Part shown: positions 13,101-27,000 of the stretch, in pieces
Position numbering within the stretch: the stretch's first letter is position 1
Layout of the letters: every line of letters starts with the position of its first letter
NCBI RefSeq assembly: GCF_964340395.1
Contig: NC_135563.1
Span: 6,653,922 to 6,717,921 of the forward strand
DNA from: Glandiceps talaboti
Lineage: Eukaryota; Hemichordata; Enteropneusta; Spengelidae
DNA: 64,000 bases
Reading direction: 5' to 3'
Position numbers and translations under genes: made by a program
The notes under the pieces: model-generated
Told to the model about the DNA's origin: nothing
Seen by the model: only the letters and a program-made list of their open reading frames with translations
Database searches by the model: none

Positions 13101-16100
13101 GGCATAATTCAATAATTGAAGTCTGCTAAATCCAGCTCTGGAGTGTAAATTGACATTTTATTATATATCTCTGTATCATATAATATTTATGTACAAAAAT
13201 GTCAAGATATATAATTATATAAGTATAAGAAAAAGATCACTGAGCGAATACATTTCAAAGAAAGTGTGCCTCAATGGCATCCGATATGGCACACTGGTTC
13301 AGTGTGCATGCTCTCCATTGAATTACAAATGGGAAGCAATTATACTGGATACATAATAACTTGTACTGCTTGCATGACTTGTAAACTGCACAAACAATAA
13401 GTGTATTGTATCTGTTAGCATAAAAGTAATAAGAAAAATGAGATCAATTCAACAATAATATTGAGGGTAAGAGCACTTTTTACTATCTATTGTGGTTCTA
13501 GTAGCATGAATGACTTTGTTATGGAAACCCAACATGGTTGCCAATATACACACTTGCAAGTCTTCTTATATGCGTCACTTTGCTTTTCCTTCGTATGATA
13601 ATTACATGGAAGTCAACATTATTGCACATGGATGACCTATTTTCAATGCGAATGTGGCATGTTTAAGTTGCCCATAGCATAGATTTAACTTGTATTGAGA
13701 TAAGTGACACATTGGATTCATAGATTGAATAAACTGACTTCACAAAATAAAATAATGAAAATATGTAATTAGTGGATAGATGAAAATAGATTCTTTATTT
13801 TCACTGAAAAGCAGAAGTGAAGATCAATGAGATTGGTTCAGTATATGATATTATAACTCTGACATTCATTCAATATTTGCTATTTTAATAGAATTTACCA
13901 GAGAGAATTTTCCAGATTCAATATTGATTTCATGTTTCTGTTCTCATTTATCAACTGCAGACTTTTGTACTTTGATTATTATAGTTGGCAAGACTAATGA
14001 TGTATAGACTTAGATATGGAATGGCAAAAATTGACCTTCATTTGTCTTTTAACCTCATTATGGGTTCATTGAGTCTTGTGGCCATGACATGTATTTTATA
14101 TCATATTATGTACTGTTGCTATGGCAATGAGCATTGTAATACTCTCTATTCATACCAATATAATGTGCCACTGATACATATTAGCAATTTCTGATGATGC
14201 ACCAAAATTTGGTGTTCCTTTATCTAGTATATATTGAGTCACAAAAAAACACATCATTTTGACCAACAACAAAAAATGATGTTTTTTATTAGAAGGTACA
14301 CTTGTGAATAGTGTTTATTTGCCCACCATGAGGGCTAATACAATTTTTACAATAATTGTATGTCAAGCTATTATGCACATTTTTATCAAATGAAATCATT
14401 CCATCTCAAAGTAATTCCTGTAAAGTTTGGCTGAATTATTCCACATTAAATTTCATTAGTCTAAACAATTATTATTATTTACTTGGAAGAATGGGATACA
14501 TAGATAATAATAATAATAATCAAACAGTAATGTACGCCCTCCCAGCCCATAATGGATGAAAGCAAACTTTGAACGACATAATGGGCGAGGCGACAGCCGA
14601 GCCCATTATGGAGTGCAAAGTTTGCTTGAGTCCATTATGGACTGGGAGGGCGTACATTATTGTTATTATTTTATAGTTTTGCCAATTCCAGTGAATTTGT
14701 AGCCCGAGAAACGCAAAACAACGTATAATATACACAGCGCTGAACATCGTCTGCCATGTTTGGCCCGGAAGCTGAATACTAATCCTAGCGACACACGTAC
14801 GTACATAAGCTTGTATTGTTATGCTCGTTCCGGGGCCGCGATGCCCAATAACGGCGTACATTATCAGTAATAATGTACAGCGATGACGTCACAAAATTCA
14901 CTGGAATTGGTAATGCTATAATATAATAATAATAATAATGATAATTTATTGTTTAAGGACTATTACACAATACACGTCTTAACAGTCTGTTCATAACAAT
15001 TCACAAAATTTAAAAACATGATTCAGAGAAGAAAAAAACATAAAAAACTGCCAAGCACATCACATCATAAAATTACAACAGTTTGATTAAAAACAATAAA
15101 AGACTCACAATTCAGGACACACCAAAAATCCATACAAATTAAGATACAACAACTTCAACAATAAATAACATATGAACGAAATATGAGAATGTTTTAAGAT
15201 ATGTCTTGGATAATTCGAAATTCTCTATTAACTCTGTAACCCTCCTCCGGGGATAAACGGAGGTATTTTCCATTATTGGAATAAAGAAAGATTATACTAT
15301 AGAGAAAGAAAGCCTATATACTATACTATCAACTGAAGATCAGATGGAAAATGTGGTGTTTGAAGACAAAATATCCCAATATATTGACAAATTTGTAGTG
15401 TTTTGTGACAAAAATGTCCAATAATATGACAAATTTGTAGTGTTTTGTGACAAAAATGTCCAATATGACAAATTTGTAGTGTTTTGTGACAAAAATGTCC
15501 AATAATATGACAAATTTGTAGCACAAGAAATCTGTCCAAGAACATGCAAACAAATTTGTTATTTTGCAGAGAGTCTTTCAAAATTCTTACAACGTTGTTG
15601 CAGTTTGAACAAACATTTGTCCAATGTGACAAAATTATCATGTTGTGTGAACAAAATATGCCAAATGTTTAGAGTTTTGAAATCAATATTTCCAATACTC
15701 TGACAAATTATGCAATGCAAACAGCTTTTTAACCCAGGACTGTAGTATTGACTAGTTGAGTTACAGTTATTCTAGACTACATGTAGGTAAAGTTGTTTTC
15801 TAGTAGACTCGTACAGTTGTCATGGGTCACTAAAACACCATTGAGGCAGTTTCACCCTATTACAAAAGGTGTTTACTGCAAGCTTTACAATTGAAGCAGG
15901 ATCTCCACACAGTCAGGTTATAGTATGTTATATGATCTACACTTCCACCCACAGCTATCTGGACAACAAGTATAGTCTTACTTTTTTTCTTTCATTGTTT
16001 CATGTGAATGTTTTAACTTAAAAACCTCTCCATTTCCAGACTGGATTAAATATGTTTCACTCAAGTTTGAAAGGATTCATACTAAAGAGAAATATATTAT

Positions 16101-19100
16101 AACTCTTATTTCTGCTTTTGCACTGAAATATTTCTCTGTATATGAAAGACAAAACTATAAAATTAGAAAAATAATTAAAAATTCAATTTCACAGCATATT
16201 TTTAATTTATAGTTTTAAAATTACATTTTGTGTAATTTTTTGAGTTATTTATCATGGCCATAATGATGTAAATTTTTATATAGCACTATTTCCCACACTG
16301 TGCTCATTTTACAACTATTACTGCTAACATAAACCTATTTACATTGTAACGAAGGGCACAACTGCATTTATTACATACTTTATCAACTCACTGTAGAGTA
16401 TACTATCCCTGCTACTTTATCTGTAAAAACATAGAATTAAATCCTTCACATACCAACCATCTCTCTTGCAAGGTCCCCATTTCTACACATTTGTTGGGAC
16501 ACAATATTAAGCAACGATAATAATGGATATTTCATTTTGTACTTTCACATATATATTGAAAGGCTTATTATAAATTTTATAAATTTAGATTAAAAACAAA
16601 TGTATTTTTAAAGTAATAAATATTTTTCCATGATAATAACATCATTTATGTGAGTACAGTTCACTGTAAATTTGTTCACAGACAATTCTGTAATATATGT
16701 GATGTCTTTGTGCAGTACTTGCTGAAATATTAAATCCTTATTAATTCCATACATTCAGGTTATTAACCAGCAGGTAATCTTTGCTAAAAAACACAGCAGC
16801 TGCTGCTTACTGCCTGGCTATATATGCCAGATATATATTCAAATGAAAATTCATCCATGTTGGTAGACCAAGTAAATTTCAGGTTTAATATGTAGCAATT
16901 TTGAGTTTGTGTATGTGTGTGTGTAATAAAGGTAAACTTTTATTACATACACACACACACTCTCATACATTTACTTATTGATATACAATGGAAACCACAA
17001 ACCCTGAAACAAAACATCGCCAGGTTTGACAAAAATCTCACTAACATTGCCACAGTTTTTGTCTAGCCAGACAAAATATCTCTTTGATGTTGTAAATGTT
17101 TGGCTCGACAAAAATCTAATTAGTATTTCCACATGTTACCGTCTGGCACAGCAAGAACTGAACTACAATTGATACATTAGTCAATTGACTCAAAAAAATA
17201 TCAAAGAGCGTGCCAGACCTTAGGTTTACCAGGCAAAGACATCGGTAAAGATGTTTGTCATGCCAGACAATTGACGAAACGCTGTTGGTAAGATTTTTGT
17301 CTAGCCAGCCAATAGAATGTAGCTTTGTTAATGAGATTTTTTGTTGAGCCAGACAACGTTTTGTTTCAGGGTTTATGATTTCTGTTGTATTTTGCTATAA
17401 TAGGAATATTCTCTTTGTATGTACATATCGTCCAGAGAAATTTATGTATGAAGGTCTCATGGGTGTTTCCAGGGTCATATAAAACATACATTTTAAGGTA
17501 AAGTACAAACAGTGTAAAGGGTTATTTATCACAGATTTTTTTACACAATCCCAGAAAAACCAGCATTTTTTAATACATTTACTCCAGGGTAATACATTAG
17601 ATTGGGTGCACAAACTAAATTTTTTCTGTCTACTTGATGACCACATTAAAAAAATTTAAGTGTGATTACAACAAACTTTGCTGTCTATTATCTCATGTTG
17701 ATAGTTTGACAAGTAACTGAAGCTGAAAATAAAAGAAATTGTTGAGGGACATATCAAAAGGAATGTGAAAAAAGTGAAGGCTTAACAGTGTATTTCTGAA
17801 AAATAATTACATAATTTAGTTTGTATATGCTACAATGTTAAGAGTTATGCTAATACTTCAATACTCGGTAGTACTTCTCAAAATGAAGAATCTGATACCT
17901 TTTTTTTTGGCATATGCAGGCACTACATAATTTCTCAAAGATATACCCGGTAGGGCCAATAAATGTGTAGTGTTATTTGGGTATGATGGAACTACATGTA
18001 TTACTGGTGTTTTCTGGTATGAAGGAACTACATGTATATGAAAGTATTGTATAACACAATTGAAAAGATATACACAATATTTTATAAAATAATCTAATTT
18101 CCGCATTGTGGTATAAAAGCCATAAGCTTTACTGTAGACCAACATTTCTTAATTTTATTGACATATGCTGGCTATAGAAAGTAATACTGAATGTTAATAA
18201 GTAGTTCCTGTTACACAACCCAGAGTTCTAACTATCTGCAGGAAATGTTTCACCTGTTCAGGTCAGTATTCATTGTTGAACTGTTTGTTGCCTGGCTTTA
18301 CCATCTAAGGTTGCAATGATCATGCAATGTTAATAATATGGCACAACATACCCTGCCATAAAGCCAGCAAAGAAACATTTTGACAAAGCCTGTCGACCTG
18401 ACCAGGTGGAATGTTACAGTAACTATATGAACTGATATACAACTCCTAGTTGTGTGATAAGAACTATCGATATCTACATTGTTTTGTACACTTTGATTTA
18501 CAGACCTAGAATACCATGATGAAAGCACATGATGCATGGATGCAAATGAGGTGTTCTATTTGCATGAATGCTTGAAGTGTTCTCTGTGGTTGTACGTACG
18601 TTCATGAGTATAGCAAGTGAAAGTGCAGCAGAAAACACTATAAGCACAAGTGCAAATATCCATGAGGATGATATCCATTCTGACAAACACACACACAGCA
18701 TGGAGTTCTGTTATTACAACATGAATTATGTTTGTCTGAAACAGTGAAAATCATATTGTACAATCATATGATTTTGTGTGTAAGGAATGGCCATGTCTTC
18801 ATTTGCATATCATTTGCATGGCTGCAGCTATGCAACAATGTTTTCAGTATACTGTACTGCAGTGCAAATACCACTTAGTATGCACACAAACCTATGCAAC
18901 TAATCTCTGCAGTACAAATGTAATAATACACATTACTCTATTTGGATAGCGTAACTTAATTATCATATGAACATGTAAATATTCATTATTTTTTATGATA
19001 CTAACAATACTGAGATTTTGTTTCTGCCAATTACTGATTGAAGAACACATTTCATTTTAATTAGTTGTTGGCAACAGATATTTTGAATTGAGATGTACGG

Positions 19101-20970
19101 AGAGATATCAAATTTGTGCAATTTATGCAGACTCTGTTTCTGATAACAACATTATCAAAATAGATTTCTAGACAGCATATGACAAATTAAATATCTATAA
19201 AGTGTAACGACCTATCAGAAATATGGATTTCTGGAGAGTATTGAGAAGGCTATTTTTGATTGGCATTGCATTTGATTGCATAAGAAGCATACATTTGCTA
19301 CAGATTTTTTGGTGACACTGCTTTCAAATAACTGTTCTTCGATTTATGTTTTGTTGGTAGTAGTTAGTTAATAGGTTAGATCTGCCTTACTTCCGCAGTC
19401 AGTTTAAAAGTGGCTAAATTTATTAGGCCCACATAAATTACCAATGTGTGATAACACCTGGAACAATAGGAGTCAGACCAGAATTGCCTACTTGTAGGTT
19501 ATAAAAACTAGCTTATATGGGCCCATATCCCACAACTGTAATTTACAGAGTTACACAAAATAGATCACATGATCTTTACAAGCGGCATTGGAATTCTTTG
19601 CCTCCTTTCTTTCTGAATTGTAACACTCCCCAGAGGAATTACAAAAGGTTGGAGAAGAAAAAAATATTAGTAAATTTGAATAAAAAGGTAAAAATTGCAA
19701 ATTGTAAGTATTGAGAAATTAAGGGAAAAAATTGTTTCTTGTCAATACAGTTTGTCTAAAATGGTGTGACAATGCTCTTTTTTATTCTCAACAAACCTGT
19801 CACTCAGTTTACTTTTTATGGCAGTTACTGTTCTTCTTATTTATGTGGGGCAAATATCATTTGCTTGTTCATGATTGGGTCTGTAGTTGTCTTCATTGAA
19901 GTAGGGAGGGTTATTTTTGTGTTTCCCCACAGATCTGTAGACTGCATGGGCTGGACAAAAAAAAAGACCAACCTTGAAGGGTTTAAGTGATGCGCACGCT
20001 GACCAGAAACAATACTTTTCTTTACTTATGAAGTCATATTAAACAAATTTTATGTCTAGATATATATTTTCACAATCCATTTACTGTAAGTAAAAAATTT
20101 CAGTGTTCAGGACACTCTTTTTTAAAGGTAATGTCTTTGCTTGGAATAGGCACCTTAAAGGTATACCAGTTGCAACTGGAAAATTGTTTGTTTTTTAAAA
20201 CTGTTTTGTAATAGACATAATGACTTACTTGTAATACCATACATGCTGAGCAGTATTGAATCACCTGTGGTTAAAATGTCATTGTGTAGTTGTGTAGTAT
20301 ACATTATATGATACAACATATCACATCAAATTGATATTTAGGCCCACACCCAAAAAGTCAGCACGCTAATGGATGAAAACTTCAACCTGTTGTTGTATTA
20401 TTGTGAATGTATTTATTGGTTGTGTGATCGAAAAAAAAATACTCTAGTTACAATTAGTGTAACTTTAAGAGAAAGCTAGCTTACATAATCCTCTATGTTA
20501 TGTGTTTACAAAGTAAGCATGTTCTGTTGTTCTAGGGGAGTTATAGGTGTAGTGATAACCGTTGCCAAAATAGAAATCATGGAATACATCTTCGACAATA
20601 AATACAAGCCACCACTGTGTTTTTATACAATACTGTATAAACTTTTGAATCAGGACGGCATTATATATCATACATCATACCAATTGTCACACTATATATA
20701 GGTGGTCAATGTCCCCTTTGTACTTATTTTACCATGTGGACAATAAAGTACTAGTATTTGCATCACGTAGTCATAGACACTTGAGAAAGGTGCTGGCAAT
20801 GCAGGAATGAGCCCTACCTAGACCTTACTTACACACTTATACATATTGTACAATGTTGGCTAAACATTCATCTGCATGGCTATACCACGGCCGTATATTT
20901 CTATGATGAGTCATCACAATGCTATTTCATCCTCAAAGTGAAAATCAGTGTGATGTTGCCATGATGATTG

Positions 20971-21027
<57 letters not shown>

Positions 21028-24000
21028 CAACAATGATTATTATTATTGAATTGTGTACATGAAGATCATACATTCGTGTACAATAAACAAAATAATTATG
21101 CTAATGAAGTTCACAAAAAAACATAAGCACAGGAGCAAAAGTAAAGACATGAGATAAGCAACCAAAGAAGCACCAACTGTGTATCCAACTGACGTCAAAA
21201 CCACTTTTCTGAAATGTGTGCTGCACAATTGTAAACATTGTGTTCAGGTTTTAAAACATCCTTAATGCATTTTTGACAATTATATAAGTGATTGCCATTG
21301 TATTTAATGAGGCGGTGTGCAAATTATTCTGCACGACTGAAACTATTAAGGATAGTGACATTAGAGTGAAGGATATTATGGGCTATATAGTCAGAAGAAA
21401 TATCTACCAGCTTTATCTTTTGTAAAATCACCACTCAAGGTTTGAAAATTCAACAGTTCTTTAAAAAAAACAGTACTAGTGTCATAAAAAATGTATATTT
21501 AAGTTTTGGGGAATACAGATAGTAAATGTATTTAAATTTTTTATAATCACATCTGTTATGGCATGGTTGTAGTAATTTAGATGTTAGAGATCGACTTTCA
21601 AGAGCTGCAGACATTAGAGTTTGATACAATGGTAGTCAAATTTGTCTCACTGATTTTACTAAGTTTAACAACTATCTTATAAAGTTACTTTCACAGTGGC
21701 TATTGTATCAAATCTGTTTGCCTGCTGTGTATAAAAGGAATGATTTACAGCAGGAAATAAGGAAATGTAGTAAAACACTACAAGTGAAAAGCTTTATTAC
21801 TTAATTGAAGCATGAGTATCGCACCTCTGAGAATTCCACATAAACCTATAATAAAAGTAGGTGTAATATTCACAATATGGTACACAGGTTGTTCTTTGAA
21901 CCTAACATTTGAAGAATGTACTTCAATAAAAAGAATAACCACATTGTATAGCACCAATGACTAGCTGTCAGAGATCGGTGAGCGAGTTCAGAAAGTAAGA
22001 TTTATAGTAGACACAACTACTTCCTAGTGTTTGTCAAATCAGTGATATATGTATTTTGACCACCTACTTTCATGGAGACTACCCAAGCTGTCAAGGATTT
22101 GCATTTTGATGTATTTTATTCTCATTGCAGTGATATGGATATAACTACAATGAAAATCATAAACCTGGAAACAAAATGTTGCCATGGTTCAACAAAAATC
22201 TCATTAACAGCACTACATTTTACCATCTGGCTGGACAAAAATCTTACCAACAGCACTTTGAGCTCCGTCAATCGTCTGGCATGCCAGACATCTTTACCGA
22301 TTTGTTAGACACTTTTTTTGTAAGAGCTACCACTATCTTAAGAACTCATCATCAAATTTATTCAATGTAACTACCATGCATTTACAGACAAGTGACCTAA
22401 GAACAACAAATTTACCAGGAAATGAATATCAGATTTTCTGTGCTTATCTGCACATTTATTCATTCATTCATTAATAGTAAACTCTACACTTGTTTATTTA
22501 TGTTTATTATATGTAACATTATATCTGTCAATAACCAGTTTTTCCATTAACTCCCATATACCATGCAGTGCGATATGGCGTCATGTATAACTGTCAGTAA
22601 ATTGTCATGAAGCAATTGCCTATAATAGTCGCGCTTCTTGTTGAAGCAGTTTGCAACTGGAGTAGAATCCAGTGAGTAAGTCCAGGGTCATCTACCCTAA
22701 ACAGCTCAAAGTCCTACCTGAGGTAGGATAGGTTTGTGTCTACATGTAGGATGGTTACTGTGTAGATGTCACATGATTCCTCCTCACCCTATCCTGACCC
22801 ACTCCTCAAAATATATGTTGTAACGTAATGAAACTTTGTTCACGTTAGTTTTACACTCTTTTTTTTTTTTACTTTACATAAATGAAGTAAAGTATTGGGG
22901 GGGGGGGGGGGGGCTGTGGGTTCTACGAAAACTTGTTAAACAATCTTTTGCATAAAGCCTACACTATCAAAAGTTGACGGCTAAGGTCCTCAAAGCTTCT
23001 CCCCTCAATTTAAGATTGAGCATATGTAACTAGTGAGGCATTAGTGCCCTGAGGCTTGTAAAATATTTCACAGCTTCACATTCCATATAACTAACTTCTA
23101 GTCTTCTGTTTAATTACCTAATCCAGAAATGATTGATGGCTGAAATGCATATCTTCTATTTCATGTTTTCGGTATTGCACTGCAGTGAAAATACTTCTAG
23201 TATGCACGCACATCACTCAAAGTAATCTCTGGTACAGATGTAATAATGTGTCACTATAGTAATCTTAATTCCATCAGTTTTTCGTCTTTTATTTGAAAAG
23301 GTAGAATAAATTAATTTAAATTTTTCTTTCAAGCAGTAAAAATGTCATGTTTGTTTGATTTTGAAGAAAACTTGTGACGATTTCAGCCGAGGTTATGTTG
23401 TTAGGAAATGATGTAGCATGGACAGCCTATCAAGAATCAAACAGTGAATCAAATCCAACTATATGATTAATTTGTTTGTGTTTTGCCAAGTAAGTAAATT
23501 GTATTTGTTTTCATATCAGTTGAATCAAATTTATAAGAGTTTAGCTAGACATTCAATGATCCTAATCTTCATTATTTGACATATCTGGTTTTTTTGCTTG
23601 CTATAGTCAATATTTGTAACCATAAAACAACTGAATACACCATTCTATGAGCTGCAACTTGTTTGGAAATTGTATTGATCATGTCACCCGGAAATTTCCA
23701 CCCAACAACTGCTCTGAACTTAAATCTTGATTAATTATAGTTATACTAATATGTCAGTCTTGTAAATGTAATGTTGTGATAAATTTATGAATAGGGCCTA
23801 TTCATTTTTACAGCTCCTAACATCATTTAAAAAGAAATGATTCAATACAAAATACACTGAAAGTCAACAAAATAACTTTCAATTTGTGAATAATAAGTGC
23901 GATATTTTAGCAGTACTTTTTCATTATTGCATGTATTCAAATATATAAGCCACTTAAAAGTAATTCAGAAATTATACGGAAATATGTTACAGTAATTCAA

Positions 24001-27000
24001 ATTTTTCTGCAAATTTAAGAAATGCAATTTGTAGAGTAAGGTATGAGTCACCAACCTATACTGATAAGTCGTCCCCTTACTTCCATTTCTCTATCAGTAC
24101 AGGGTGCCGATACTTGAATCTCATGGTTCCATGTAGGAAACAAATATTAACAAACTGACTAATGTGGGGTACTTTATCTACATGTACTACCTATTAAACT
24201 ACCTTTACGATGCATTGGTGCAATCTTCAACCAAACCTGGATTGCACTTCATATAGATATGACATAGACAATCAATCCAGTGTCAAATTTCATTGTTCTC
24301 ATGATTTGTTCAATTTTTCTAATTGTCCTGGAATTAAGTCACATGTGATGTCATATTTTATGTTGAGATGCATCAATGTTATGTTGCAATCACAAATAGT
24401 CTAAACAAGCCATTATGCTATTGCTGTTATCTTCAACTTGCTACACAGTGATGTTTTTATTTTATGTTAGCTTTTTTAAGTTTGACTATAAACATTGTGG
24501 CATAATATATGATGTGATGCTATCAACATCAATCAGGCTGCTGAGTATAAGCAATTGGTATACTGTGTCGCGCATTTTTAATTTCGCGCAATTTCGCGCT
24601 TGATAGTGAGCGCGAAATTAAAACTGCGTGGTTCAGTTTACACGTTGTTTGCATGGTTATTGGTTATTCATGCCATTTTATTCATAAACGTTGACTACTG
24701 CTTTGGGGCTGTGAGATTTCCAACTTTCATATTGTGTGATCTGGTAACTTGTCTACATAATTGAACTAATTAACACCTACATTTGTCACAAATCAACGTG
24801 TTACAGTATGTTAAATTCACAGTTACAAACAATAGAGGACTGCAACTGATGGATGCCGACAGCAATACTGCCCATAAATCCAGTGTCAAATTTCATTGTT
24901 CTCAGCTCAACGTATTGTTTATGTTCACACACAAAAAAAAACCACTGACAGCCTTGTGCAAAATTAAACTGCGCGTAATCACCGTGATCTCCCAAAGCGC
25001 GAAAATAACATTGCGCGATAATTTCCCAGTATACAGTATACCAATCAAGGTGAGTACCTAAACAATGGTATATGGTGAGTACCTAAACAATGGTATATAC
25101 CAATCAAGGTGAGTACCTAAACAATGGTATATACCAATCAAGGTGGGTACCTAAACAATGGTATATGGTGAGTACCTAAACAATGGTATATACCAATCAA
25201 GGTGGGTACCTAAACAATGGTATATGGTGAGTACCTAAACAATGGTATATACCAATCAAGGTGAGTACCTAAACAATGGTATATGGTGAGTACCTAAACA
25301 ATGGTATATACCAATCAAGGTGGGTACCTAAACAATGGTATATACCAATCAAGGTGGGTACCTAAACAATGGTATATGGTGAGTACCTAAACAATGGTAT
25401 ATACCAATCAAGGTGGGTACCTAAACAATGGTATATGGTGAGTACCTAAACAATGGTATATACCAATCAAGGTGGGTACCTAAACAATGGTATATACCAA
25501 TCAAGGTGAGTACCTAAACAATGGTATATACCAATCAAGGTGAGTACCTAAACAATGGTATATACCAATCAAGGTGGGTACCTAAACAATGGTATATGGT
25601 GAGTACCTAAACAATGGTATATACCAATCAAAGTGAGTACCTAAACAATGGTATATACCAATTAAGGTGAGTACCTAAACAATGGTATATGGTGAGTACC
25701 TAAACAATGGTATATACCAATTAAGGTGAGTACCTAAACAATGGTATATGGTGAGTACCTAAACAATGGTATATACCAATCAAGGTGAGTACCTAAACAA
25801 TGGTATATACCAATCAAGGTGAGTACCTAAACAATGGTATATACCAATCAAGGTGGGTACCTAAACAATGGTATATGGTGAGTACCTAAACAATGGTATA
25901 TACCAATCAAGGTGGGTACCTAAACAATGGTATATGGTGAGTACCTAAACAATGGTATATACCAATCAAAGTGAGTACCTAAACAATGGTATATACCAAT
26001 TAAGGTGAGTACCTAAACAATGGTATATACCAATCAAGGTGAGTACCTAAACAATGGTATATACCAATCAAGGTGGGTACCTAAACAATGGTATATGGTG
26101 AGTACCTAAACAATGGTATATACCAATCAAGGTGGGTACCTAAACAATGGTATATGGTGAGTACCTAAACAATGGTATATACCAATCAAAGTGAGTACCT
26201 AAACAATGGTATATACCAATTAAGGTGAGTACCTAAACAATGGTATATGGTGAGTACCTAAACAATGGTATATACCAATCAAGGTGAGTACCTAAACAAT
26301 GGTATATACCAATCAAGGTGGGTACCTAAACAATGGTATATGGTGAGTACCTAAACAATGGTATATACCAATCAAGGTGAGTACCTAAACAATGGTATAT
26401 ACCAATCAAGGTGAGTACCTAAACAATGGTATATACCAATCAAGGTGAGTACCTAAACAATGGTATATACCAATCAAGGTGAGTACCTAAACAATGGTAT
26501 ATACCAATCAAGGTGGGTACCTAAACATTGCTATATACCAATCAAAGTGAGTCTATAACACACAAAGAAGGAAGCTTGTCTGTGCTAAACAATAGTATAT
26601 ATACCAACCAACCTAAAAGCAATCATAATACCACAAGCTTAAGCCTCTGTAAGGCAAAGCCCAAAACACATTGCTATTATTTTCTGTTGCGTCGGAGGAA
26701 CTATTTGCTGGAGTTTGCCTATGAGTACCAAACCAGTGGTCATAGTGTGTTTATTACTATAATGGTATTTGGTACAATTGTTTATGATTCAATAGGTGAA
26801 ACCTTAGAAATGCATTTTTTTTCATGCCTCATATAGCTTTCTATCCGTAGCACTCCTTCTATTCAGTAAGGTATGTGTAAAGCTATACCTAGACTGCAAT
26901 AGGTAATACATTGTGTTACAATTCATTAAAGAGCATGTTGAACCCCAAAATTCTTCATCTGATTTCTCTTGTCTGTGGATTATTCTCTTCTCAATATAGC

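Noticed and set aside
15321-15641. Minus frames of 69-106 codons with repeated KFVILLDIFVTKHY-like segments
   Set aside because: They are translations of a short tandem repeat.
19517-19714. Plus frame with a HWNSLPPFFL phrase resembling a LINE C-terminus
   Set aside because: The similarity is a few residues only, with no flanking retrotransposon sequence.
25037-26552. CRISPR-like array of repeats
   Set aside because: Units are contiguous with no unique spacers, and the host is eukaryotic. It is a minisatellite. The same holds for 61175-62277.
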